From assembly GCA_964640385.1 (NCBI GenBank), contig CAZXFL010000021.1, positions 1-32,678 of the forward strand: a DNA stretch of 32,678 bases. The letters are read 5' to 3'. The position numbers and the translations under genes are program-made. The notes under the pieces are model-generated. The model ran no database searches, was not told the DNA's origin, and saw nothing but the letters and a program-made list of their open reading frames with translations. This DNA is from JBBDIK01 sp964640385 (GTDB lineage: Bacteria > Actinomycetota > UBA4738 > JBBDHU01). Positions within the stretch are counted from its first letter, which is position 1; each line of letters opens with the position of its first letter. Shown here piece by piece: positions 1 through 7,194 of this stretch.

Positions 1-246
1 GAGCGGGATCGTCCGACGCGACACCGAACTTCACGATCTTCGGCCGCTCCGGCGAAGTGTGAGGGGCCCACTCTTCCATCGCCGCCGACATTCAGGTCAA
101 GGAATTCGCTAGGCGGGTTGAGTGCGTCTTGCCCGGCCGTACTTCGCGCGTGCGGGTTCGGGAGAAGTCCACTTCGACCCATGCCCCAGTCATAAGGTGA
201 GGAAGGGAACCAGCGAACCGAGGACAACGGATCCGAGGACCCTCAT
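1..246 (-). pseudogene. Decayed or frame-disrupted exported-protein gene at window edge
   Basis: An ATG at 246 follows a GAGGGGAG-like ribosome site and starts a hydrophobic signal-peptide-like stretch (MRVLGSVVLGSLVPFLTL) that stops at 190. Protein-like reading resumes in another frame from 193 (MTGAWVEVDF...), is cut by TGA at 94-92, and continues in that same frame to the window edge (...HTSPERPKIVKFGVASDD). I read this as one gene broken by an indel and a stop codon, either true decay or sequencing error. It lies about 150 bases downstream of the membrane-protein gene and may belong to the same operon. I recognise no family. Bases 247-398 hold nothing else that I can see. Confidence 0.3.
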
Positions 247-276
247 GAGCTCCCCTCGTATCGGGTGGGGTGCCGC

Positions 277-1011
277 CTAGCTGAGCCAGCGCTCCGCGAT
301 CTGCTCCGCATCATGGCTTGGTTTCGCTACCGCGATATAGGTCTGCTTGATGGTATCGGGGTCCGCGCCGCCAGTCCGGAAAACCGGCACCAGGCCCGTC
401 AGTGATGCCCGGAGTGGCCGCCCGCCGGCAGCGGGCCTTGCTCCGTATAGGACACAAAGAGGTACCCAACTACCGCCATCATCCACGGCCAGGCACTTTC
501 GAAAGGATGAATCTCCCATAGCCGAGCGCCGCCAAGCGTAACCCCCGGCGAGCAGTTGCGCGGTGGCCATGATTTCGTGCTGGCGCCGTATGTCGGGGTT
601 CTCGCCGGGATGATGATGCGAATAAAACAGCGCCGCTGAAATCACCAACCCCGCAGGGAGCACCAGCAACAAAGCCATTTGCCGCCATCCGAGGTGCAGG
701 ATCCCCAGCTCCACCAGGGAGCCGATGACCCCTCCAATGCTGATGATCCGATGAACGACGGTTGAGGGATCACTCCAGCTGCCGAGCCAAGTAGGGTATT
801 TCAGCTTGACATCGGGCTCGATGTGGCCCGAGAAATACAGGCTCACCAGCAGAAACGGCACCGGCCAGAAGCGCCAGAGCGGGTCGAGTGCATTGGTGAC
901 AGTGTGCGAGATGAGCAGCACCGCGATGGCTACGCCCGCCCAACCGAATAGACGATGGTCACGCATGGAGTGCAGGCGCAGGTATTCTGGGCTTGGTCCT
1001 CCGGGTTGCAT
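277..1011 (-). CDS. His-rich multi-pass membrane protein, apparent frameshift near 542-546
   Basis: Unrecognised integral membrane protein. The preferred start is the ATG at 1011, with GGAGG seven bases upstream; a GTG at 1050 overlapping the lodB-like stop (GTGA) is an alternative. From the ATG, hydrophobic segments lie near residues 21-40, 47-62, 87-106 and 110-130, with many histidines, including YSHHHPGEN and RRQHEIM. After residue ~155 the open frame turns polar and Arg/Ser-rich to its stop at 277. Reading with one base fewer in the five-base C run at 542-546 instead gives a coherent tail: a further membrane segment (WPWMMAVVGYLFVSY) and a His-rich end (GGHSGHH) with its stop at 401-399, for 203 residues. 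The intact gene is therefore probably 399-1011. It is the last clear gene of the tyrosinase/LodA/LodB run. A role in metal or redox handling would be a guess from the histidines and neighbours. Confidence 0.6.
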   Translation of the reverse strand: MQPGGPSPEYLRLHSMRDHRLFGWAGVAIAVLLISHTVTNALDPLWRFWPVPFLLVSLYFSGHIEPDVKLKYPTWLGSWSDPSTVVHRIISIGGVIGSLVELGILHLGWRQMALLLVLPAGLVISAALFYSHHHPGENPDIRRQHEIMATAQLLAGGYAWRRSAMGDSSFRKCLAVDDGGSWVPLCVLYGARPAAGGRPLRASLTGLVPVFRTGGADPDTIKQTYIAVAKPSHDAEQIAERWLS

Positions 1012-1046
1012 GGGCATTCCTCCCGGGTCGCTACCGCGCGTACCCT

Positions 1047-2183
1047 TCACCCATCACATGCCGGGGCGCCGTGACCCGCCCGCTGTCGCCGCCAGAAGAC
1101 CGATTGCGGCCATCTTCGTTCTCTCGCATACACATCCCTTCGGCTCACGCAGTACCGCTCGAAGGCCCCCTCGACGGCGCCGGCGTACTCCCCCAAGGCG
1201 GAGGCGTTACCGGTCCAGTACTGGTCGATGGCTTCCGCGGCGCTGAGCGCCGACTGCAACGCCTTGAACAGACCTTGGCCCGAGAGAGGGTCAAAGGCCA
1301 TTGCCGCATCGCCTATGGCCAGCCAGTGTCCACCCGCTACCCGGTCCAATCGAGAACTGTTGGCCGGAACGATGTGAGGACCATCCCCTGACGTCAGCGC
1401 CTGGCCCTCCACCCGCCGCCTGGTGTGCTTGGCTCGGGTGAGCTGTCGCCACCAAAAGTTAGGTTCGTGTTTGGCGGCCCGTGCGTACCCATCCGCCTCC
1501 GTCATGTAGGCCAGCACCAGGCGGGAGCCTGGGAGGGCCGCGGAATACCACCACCCCTCTTCGACAGCTTCAATCAGAGTACTGCTATCGAGTACCGGCT
1601 CCCTGCTCGTCGACGAGAAGAATGAGACGACCCCAATGAGGCGGCCCCACCTGACACGTCTTGCCCCCTGTTGGCGGGCGGCCGACGACGCTCTCCCTGT
1701 TGCATCCACGAGAAACCTTGTGCGGAGGTGGTGCTGTCGCTCACCGTACCGGATCTCCAGCTTCCGATCGCCGGACTTCTCGTTTCGAGAGCACAGCAGC
1801 CGCGCCTCACGGTACACGATGGCGCCCGCCTCCTCCGCCGAGCGGAGGAGCATCGCGTCGAACCGGGCGCGGTCGATATGCCATCCCGCACCGTGCGGGT
1901 CGAAGATGAACTCCCTCTCCACCAGGTCATCTCCACCCCACGCGGAGCGGATACCGTACGACGGAGAGGGCTGCTCCGCGAGAAACTGGTCCCACAGGCC
2001 GAGATTGGCGAGAAGCGGCCGAACCGCAGACGGAAGCGTCTCCCCGATTCGGGGGCCGCGACAATCCGACCGCTCAATGACGACGGTCGAATAGCCGCGA
2101 TGGACCAGCGCTAGCGCGATCGCCGCCCCCGCCGGCCCCCCCCCAACCACCGCTACGTCGCTACGGATTCCGCTCGGTCTCAA
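1047..2183 (-). CDS. LodB/GoxB-like FAD-dependent maturation flavoprotein
   Basis: FAD-dependent oxidoreductase of the halogenase/monooxygenase-like group to which LodB and GoxB belong. The N-terminal dinucleotide-binding motif VVGGGPAG lies at residues 12-19, a VDATG motif at 159-163 and the second FAD motif AIGDAA at 289-294, followed by DPLSGQG. The length of 378 residues suits the family. LodB-type proteins are needed to form the cysteine tryptophylquinone cofactor in LodA-type oxidases, and here the gene directly follows a LodA-like gene and overlaps it by 23 bases, implying translational coupling. The start appears to be TTG at 2183; no strong ribosome site is close, which fits coupling. 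The stop is followed at once by the membrane-protein gene. The family call is firm; the maturation role is inferred from the pairing. Confidence 0.85.
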   Translation of the reverse strand: MRPSGIRSDVAVVGGGPAGAAIALALVHRGYSTVVIERSDCRGPRIGETLPSAVRPLLANLGLWDQFLAEQPSPSYGIRSAWGGDDLVEREFIFDPHGAGWHIDRARFDAMLLRSAEEAGAIVYREARLLCSRNEKSGDRKLEIRYGERQHHLRTRFLVDATGRASSAARQQGARRVRWGRLIGVVSFFSSTSREPVLDSSTLIEAVEEGWWYSAALPGSRLVLAYMTEADGYARAAKHEPNFWWRQLTRAKHTRRRVEGQALTSGDGPHIVPANSSRLDRVAGGHWLAIGDAAMAFDPLSGQGLFKALQSALSAAEAIDQYWTGNASALGEYAGAVEGAFERYCVSRRDVYARERRWPQSVFWRRQRAGHGAPACDG

Positions 2184-3630
2184 CGTATCGTGCGCCCTTC
2201 TTGACGATAAAACCGAGCCGGTGCCATTTCCGCACCATGTCCGACATACTGTTCACCACTCCCCGAGTCCAGGGGACCTGCGGCCCTCCCGCTTCCGGGA
2301 ACACATCGTCGGGACGCTGCACGGGCCACCACGCCAGCTCCCCCTCTTGGGCGCAATCGTTGAAGTCCGCCTGCCAGGGCACCGCCATCTGCTTGGTGAC
2401 ATCACCCGGCTTGAGCTTGCTGGCATCCAGCCGGAACGGCTCGGCGAACGCGTAGCGGTCGCGCAACAGCCAACTGGCTTCGATCCCCGGATAGAATCCC
2501 CCCCCTACGCACGATTCCAGTCCCGCCCGGTCGAGCCCGTGCGGAGTAATCACCCTGGAGGGAACCGGTGGGCCCGACCAGTCGTTGATGAAGTCGCCAT
2601 CCTTCCACTGCCTCATCACCTCGTACTGAATCCGGGTCACCGGTTGATTGCTGTCCGCCGGGTAGAAATCCGAGTGCACCATCGGCATGTCCGACTCGCC
2701 GCTCGTTTGCGCTCCCGGCGTGGCCGGATCCCGCAGCTTGTTGAAGATCGCCTTGCGAGCCGATGCTGAAGCGGGAGGCGGAATGACCGCCGCCAGCGTG
2801 GCATGGGCGTGCTCGCTGCTGATCATGCCGCTCACCCACTGCAAGTTGATGGCGCGTATCAGCAGCGGATAGATGCTCCGGGTGAATGAAGGCTTGGCTG
2901 GAAGCCGTAGACCGAGCTTGTCCACCGCCACCTGAAGCAGGACATCGTAAAGGGTGATGACATTGTCGAGGGGTGGCGCGAACCTTGGCGCCCCAACGAT
3001 GACCCAGGCTCCAGCGGCTTGGATTCTTTTGCCGCCCCGTTTGAATGTGACACTCGCGGAGACCGGGCCGTCCGACACATCGTCATGCCATCCGTCGTTG
3101 TTGGCGAAGGTAGTCAGCAGCTTGTTGGCCGGTGACGCCGAATGGCCGAACCCGCCGAGAACGAGGAGTCGGCCTTTACTGTCGGTACGCATTTCGCCCA
3201 GCGGCACAACGGTACCCAGGAATCTGCCGGTGTCGAACCGCTTCCCCTTCCTCGGGCCGCGCAGGGAACGGGCACCCGGATCGATCACCAGCGTGCTCCG
3301 GTCGGCGACACCCGCGTTGCGCCTAGGCGTGTTGGCTTTCAGCCCGTCGAAGCGATGCCATTCGGCCTTGCTGTTGGCGAGATGCACGGTCCACTCGATC
3401 GTGGCATCGGCCGCGGTAATCTCCTTTACGAGCTTCCCCCTCTTGTCGTAACCAAAGAGCCGAAACCGGGCGGCCTGTCGCTTGATTCGACCCTGGCCGT
3501 CCTTGTACCCGGTGCGCGGCCGGGGGGGTGCTCCAAGGACTTCGGGGCCGATGAAATACCCGCTCGGGCTATTGCCCACACGGGCGATGCCGATGGCCGG
3601 GTGAATCCTAACGGCTGCGATCTTCGCCAT
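2161..3630 (-). CDS. LodA/GoxA-like CTQ-dependent amino-acid oxidase, short form
   Basis: Quinoprotein oxidase of the LodA (L-lysine epsilon-oxidase) / GoxA (glycine oxidase) family, which deaminates amino acids oxidatively and releases hydrogen peroxide and ammonia. The family N-terminus is clear (RIHPAIGIARVGNSP...YFIGPE, residues 8-29). The cofactor region is present: Cys374 in ESCVGGGFYPGIEASW and the Trp434-Trp435 pair in AWWPVQRPD, after PWQADFNDC. The cofactor in characterised members joins one Cys and one Trp about 60-65 residues apart, and Cys374 with Trp434 or Trp435 fits. At 489 residues it is clearly shorter than LodA (about 700), so it belongs to a compact subgroup. No signal peptide is seen, as for other LodA proteins. 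The ATG at 3630 has GGAGG eight bases upstream. It sits between the tyrosinase and its LodB-like partner. The substrate cannot be told from sequence. Confidence 0.9.
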   Translation of the reverse strand: MAKIAAVRIHPAIGIARVGNSPSGYFIGPEVLGAPPRPRTGYKDGQGRIKRQAARFRLFGYDKRGKLVKEITAADATIEWTVHLANSKAEWHRFDGLKANTPRRNAGVADRSTLVIDPGARSLRGPRKGKRFDTGRFLGTVVPLGEMRTDSKGRLLVLGGFGHSASPANKLLTTFANNDGWHDDVSDGPVSASVTFKRGGKRIQAAGAWVIVGAPRFAPPLDNVITLYDVLLQVAVDKLGLRLPAKPSFTRSIYPLLIRAINLQWVSGMISSEHAHATLAAVIPPPASASARKAIFNKLRDPATPGAQTSGESDMPMVHSDFYPADSNQPVTRIQYEVMRQWKDGDFINDWSGPPVPSRVITPHGLDRAGLESCVGGGFYPGIEASWLLRDRYAFAEPFRLDASKLKPGDVTKQMAVPWQADFNDCAQEGELAWWPVQRPDDVFPEAGGPQVPWTRGVVNSMSDMVRKWHRLGFIVKKGARYVETERNP

Positions 3631-3687
3631 ATGGCGTTCCTCCGTTCTGCCGCCAACGACCCGGCACTAGAGCGCGCACAACTCCCG

Positions 3688-4197
3688 CTAGGCGTTCCGC
3701 CATCGCTCGTAGACCGCCACCAGGAAGGCGTGAAACGGCCAGAAGATGGGATCGGAGGGCGAGGTATCGGGATTCGGCATTTGACCACCGACGGCGTTGT
3801 GTACGGCGTTGTGATAGGGCACCACGCGGCTGTTCAGGGCAGAGTAACTCTTGATCTTCTTCAGCGCTGCCGGCCGGAGGCTCGCTGGAAGAGGCTTGGC
3901 TACACTGACGTTGTTCTTGTTGAGTTGAGGGGGAATCGGTTTGGCTGGATTCCAATACGGTACCGGTACGAAGCGTGCGCCACCGTTGTTGACCAACCAC
4001 GTCTCCAGCTCAGCAATGAAGTGCTGATGCCAGGCGAGAAATCCCATGTTGTGAATCATGAGGGTCATATCCATACCCGCGGCCTTGTGCTCGGCTACCG
4101 GGTTGTTCGCGGGCTTCTTGATGAACTTATCGAGCAGCGCCCGCAGTTGAGTCAGCCGCGCGTTGCTCAGGGTCGAGACGTCCTTGCGATGTGCCAT
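3688..4197 (-). CDS. Minimal tyrosinase-family binuclear copper oxidase
   Basis: Short type-3 copper protein of the tyrosinase family, which oxidises phenols or catechols to quinones. All six candidate copper ligands are visible. The CuA set is His37, His49 and His57, in IHNMGFLAWHQHFIAELE. The CuB set is His129 and His133 in PYHNAVHNAVGG, plus His156 in the family signature DPIFWPFHAFLVAVYERW. At 169 residues it is well below the roughly 270-300 of Streptomyces tyrosinases; the usual loops between the copper sites are trimmed and the chain ends just after the CuB helix. There is no signal peptide and no caddie protein alongside. The ATG at 4197 has AAGGAG eight bases upstream. It is first in a leftward operon with the LodA-like and LodB-like genes (57-base gap). 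The substrate is unknown; o-aminophenol or catechol oxidase activity is also possible. Confidence 0.85.
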   Translation of the reverse strand: MAHRKDVSTLSNARLTQLRALLDKFIKKPANNPVAEHKAAGMDMTLMIHNMGFLAWHQHFIAELETWLVNNGGARFVPVPYWNPAKPIPPQLNKNNVSVAKPLPASLRPAALKKIKSYSALNSRVVPYHNAVHNAVGGQMPNPDTSPSDPIFWPFHAFLVAVYERWRNA

Positions 4198-4446
4198 TGC
4201 TATTTCTCCTTACGGGGCTTCCGGTCGGGTTCGTAGCTTTCCGCTTGTCACACCTTTACTAGAGACGCGGTGACATGCCCGCGAGGCGGCTGCCTTCGAG
4301 GCGACGGCGTCGTGAATCGCACGCGATGCCACCTCGCGCGCACCAGCGTCACACCTCAACCTTGGCGTGGACTCGCGTTCCCGAGAACTGCTGACCGCCG
4401 CTCGAATTGCGGCAAAGGTCGTCTTGATAGGCCCTGCCCGGAAGAT

Positions 4447-4462
4447 CTATAAGATGTTATAG
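4447..4462. promoter_or_regulatory. Palindrome copy 1 (CTATAAGATGTTATAG)
   Basis: First of four related 16-bp palindromes between the divergent oxidase operons; one mismatched pair. It lies about 250 bases upstream of the tyrosinase start and is followed by GGGG. An AT-rich dyad in GC-rich surroundings suggests a dimeric repressor or activator site. The cognate regulator is not in the window. Confidence 0.55.
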
Positions 4463-4755
4463 GGGCTGTAACGCGGGTCGAGCCGGAGAGCCAGGTTCTC
4501 CTGGCTGAGATCCTCGAGGCCTACCACAAAAGTCGCGTAAACCTCTCTCACAAGGCTTGGAGGCCGGATGCTACGCCGAAACCGAGAAGTTGTTTTCGAG
4601 GCGCATATCGATTACGCCGGTGACCGGAGGCTCAGCCAGGACGACACTCGCATCGAGCAGATCGCAGGATTCCCTCGGTTGATACCTTGCAGAGACTATT
4701 TCCTGAGATGATGATACGAGGGACGATTGAGCGGAAAGGAGGCAGACCGATAGGT

Positions 4756-4771
4756 CTAGAACATGTCATAG
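4756..4771. promoter_or_regulatory. Palindrome copy 2 (CTAGAACATGTCATAG)
   Basis: Most diverged copy of the motif: the outer CTA...TAG and the core are kept, with two mismatched pairs. Like copy 1 it is followed by GGGG, and similar sequence (TGTA then a CGCG-rich stretch) follows both, so the repeated unit may be longer than 16 bp. Confidence 0.45.
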
Positions 4772-4849
4772 GGGAGTGTACCGCGCGGTGTGATGGTTCG
4801 GAATAATGCGACCGAAAAGCGATGAGCGTAGGAGCGGCAGCGGTAACCC

Positions 4850-4865
4850 CTATAAGATCTTATAG
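4850..4865. promoter_or_regulatory. Palindrome copy 3 (CTATAAGATCTTATAG)
   Basis: Perfect 16-bp palindrome. With its flanks it shares CCTATAAG-N2-CTTATAGT with copy 4, whose start is 70 bases away. It lies roughly 315 bases upstream of the multicopper oxidase start. Probable operator shared by the divergent operons. Confidence 0.65.
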
Positions 4866-4919
4866 TGGGTTCGCCACGCCGACGGACGGTAGGCCGCACT
4901 ACTGACGCGCATCAACCAC

Positions 4920-4935
4920 CTATAAGTACTTATAG
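4920..4935. promoter_or_regulatory. Palindrome copy 4 (CTATAAGTACTTATAG)
   Basis: Perfect 16-bp palindrome with a TA centre where copy 3 has AT; arms and flanks match copy 3. The 70-base spacing from copy 3 is near seven helical turns, which would place two bound dimers on the same DNA face. Confidence 0.65.
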
Positions 4936-5178
4936 TCCTAGACGGCGCAGCGACCACGAGCTACCCTCTCCTTCCTCGAACTCTCGCGATACCTGTCGTT
5001 CCGCTGCAATGACCTCGGTGGTAGATGTACAAATCGCTCCGCGCTGACCTCACCGGTGACGCCTCTCGCAAGCGGCTCCACATGACTCGGGGTCAGCGTG
5101 GGTCACGAGCTCTTCACCATACAACGCTTTCATTAACTACACCTCGCCGGCATAGCCCGCCGCACAAGGAGTGAACCG

Positions 5179-7182
5179 ATGGCCGCGATAGAGTATTGGA
5201 TTCAGCTCGAGAATCGTCCATGGGACTCCAGCCCGAACAACATCGACCGCATGATGGGGCAAGACATGAAAGAAACCACCGGGAAGGATCCGGTGGATGT
5301 GAAGCTGAGCGGCACCAATACGCGCAAGATGTTCGCCCCGTTGCGAGACGACAAAGGCAACGTCATGGACGCCCTGATCCTGCGCCGCTATAAGCCGCCC
5401 CAACAGCCCGATCAAAGCGATGCGTGGACGGTGCCCGACGATCGGAAGGTCAATCCGTGGGATCTCAACGAACCGGACCCGACCGACACGGGCACGATGG
5501 GCACGATTCCCGGTCCGGTGATTGAGTGCAGCGTCGGCGATTCAGTGCTCCTGCATTTCCGCAACATGGACCTGCGCTCGCGCCTAGTTGTGAAGACGGA
5601 GAAGGTGTGCTTTCCCCTACCGTTTGGTGGCGACTTCTGTGTCCCTTTCCCACGGTTCACGACCGAGCCCATCGCAATCGAAAAGCGTTGTCACAGCCTG
5701 CACCCACACGGCTTTGTTTTCGCGCAGTCCTCAGATGGCGCCTATCCCCTCTCGCCCGCAGATCCCTCACAGCCCGTGGCGGGGCCACCCGGACCGGATG
5801 AGACCGGTCTGTGGATAGGTGTTGTGCCGGAATTCAAGGGAAAAACATTTCAGGGCACACTCAAGAAGGGCGATCGAGTTCCGCCTGGTGGCACGTTCGT
5901 CTACCGTTGGAACACGCTGGGCTGGCCCACGACCGCGGGGGTTTGGCTCTACCACGACCACTCTATTTGCGACGTCCAGAACGTCGGACTGGGCGCGATC
6001 GGCATCATCGTCATCCACAATGCTGCGGATCCTGAAGACGTGCTCACGCCCGACGTGCCGCTGTTTGGCTCAGTGGTGCAGGTGCGGTGTTTCCCCCTGC
6101 CGTTCGAGGTGCCGATCCTGCCCCACCAGCTCGAAACCCTGGGCGCATTCACGCTGCCCGTCACTGGACACGCTGCGCACCTGATGTCGGAACGCAAGGC
6201 CAAACGCGGCGGCGAGGGAGAACGAGACCTCGAGCCAGCGCCCCACGCGCAGTTCCTGGTGCAAGATGGCACCCTGCTGTTGGAAGCGGAGAAGAACCTT
6301 CGCTTCTTCCGCCGCGCCTGCCGGGTTTTCTACAGCGCGCCGCCGACCCAGGCATTGTATCTACAGCTCTATCACGAATTGGGCAGCGCCGGGATGCACA
6401 TCAACGGGCGCAAATACCTCGGCAATACGCCTACCCTGATCGCCGGCCCGCGCACCAAGATGCGATTCGGTGTGGTCGGGATGGGTAACATGTTTCACAC
6501 CTTCCACCTGCACGGCCATCGCTGGGTGCTGCCAGGACCGGACGGTAACACGCATGCCGGCGGCGGCGGCATCGGCGATCCTGCCGCGATTCAAAACAGC
6601 GCACTGGTCAAGGCAGTCTCGCAGTTCGAGGATACCAAGATCTTCGGGCCCGCCAATTCGTTCGGGTTCACGATCCACGAGGACGCGGGCGAAGGAAGCT
6701 TCATGCGGGCGGAACCGGCTCTGGGCGAATGGCACATGCATTGTCACGTGCTCAACCACATGGAGACCGGCATGATGGGCTCGCTGCTGGTGATCCAAGG
6801 GGGTGAGACGGTAACGCCATTACCCCGAGGCGTACCCTGCGATATGCCCGCAGGCGCCATGCCTCCGATGGACGGCGCGCCGATGACGGCAACCGTTCGA
6901 GACACCGGTGCCTGCACTTGGAAGGACGATCTCAGCGGCGGGCCTGAAACAACGATCAAGGTCAATGGAACCGTCTCGTGGGTGGATACCGGTGCCTGCG
7001 GAGGAGGGCACACGATTGAGTTCGAAAGCGGGGCACCATTTTCCCCGCCCCCAGCCAACACCGGCGTGCCGGGGAATAGATCCTTCAGCGCCGTTGGCGA
7101 TTACGGCTACCACTGCGGGGTGCACGGCGGCAATGCGAAGACCAAGAACGGCATGTACGGCATCGTCCACGTCGTGGCTTGA
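5179..7182 (+). CDS. Multicopper oxidase with extra C-terminal cupredoxin domain
   Basis: Laccase/bilirubin-oxidase-type multicopper oxidase, oxidising substrates in one-electron steps and reducing oxygen to water. All four copper motifs are present: HPH (His175/177), HDH (His259/261), HTFHLH (His440/443/445) and HCHVLNHMETGM (His521-Met532), the last giving type-1 ligands Cys522, His527 and Met532. Residues ~570-667 form an added plastocyanin-like domain with a second type-1 set: His611, Cys646, His649 and Met659 (YHCGVHGG...NGM). A fused blue-copper domain could relay electrons to the oxidase core. The N-terminus (MAAIEYWIQL) has no Sec or Tat signal, unusual for this family. The ATG at 5179 has AAGGAG seven bases upstream. 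It is first in the rightward operon, 12 bases before the copper radical oxidase. The substrate is unknown. Confidence 0.92.
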   Translation: MAAIEYWIQLENRPWDSSPNNIDRMMGQDMKETTGKDPVDVKLSGTNTRKMFAPLRDDKGNVMDALILRRYKPPQQPDQSDAWTVPDDRKVNPWDLNEPDPTDTGTMGTIPGPVIECSVGDSVLLHFRNMDLRSRLVVKTEKVCFPLPFGGDFCVPFPRFTTEPIAIEKRCHSLHPHGFVFAQSSDGAYPLSPADPSQPVAGPPGPDETGLWIGVVPEFKGKTFQGTLKKGDRVPPGGTFVYRWNTLGWPTTAGVWLYHDHSICDVQNVGLGAIGIIVIHNAADPEDVLTPDVPLFGSVVQVRCFPLPFEVPILPHQLETLGAFTLPVTGHAAHLMSERKAKRGGEGERDLEPAPHAQFLVQDGTLLLEAEKNLRFFRRACRVFYSAPPTQALYLQLYHELGSAGMHINGRKYLGNTPTLIAGPRTKMRFGVVGMGNMFHTFHLHGHRWVLPGPDGNTHAGGGGIGDPAAIQNSALVKAVSQFEDTKIFGPANSFGFTIHEDAGEGSFMRAEPALGEWHMHCHVLNHMETGMMGSLLVIQGGETVTPLPRGVPCDMPAGAMPPMDGAPMTATVRDTGACTWKDDLSGGPETTIKVNGTVSWVDTGACGGGHTIEFESGAPFSPPPANTGVPGNRSFSAVGDYGYHCGVHGGNAKTKNGMYGIVHVVA

Positions 7183-7194
7183 ACACGATCCCTA

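Larger units (their letters stand above)
4198..5178. other. Divergent intergenic region with operator-like palindromes
   Basis: About 980 bases between the leftward tyrosinase operon and the rightward multicopper oxidase operon, with no convincing gene. It carries four 16-bp palindromes (listed separately), a perfect 7-bp-stem hairpin with a TTCT loop at 4489-4506, and a small palindrome TCACCGGTGA at 5050-5059. Between about 4468 and 4711 the plus strand looks weakly protein-like in alternating frames (for example VLLAEILEAYHKSR), and a 47-codon ORF runs 4568-4711 with GGAGG four bases before its ATG. I take this as a possible decayed gene, not a call. The ribosome sites of both flanking genes lie at its edges. 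No sigma-70 promoter is convincing. Confidence 0.6.

Noticed and set aside
5050..5059. Palindrome TCACCGGTGA upstream of the multicopper oxidase
   Set aside because: Single copy, short and GC-rich, so expected by chance in this composition.
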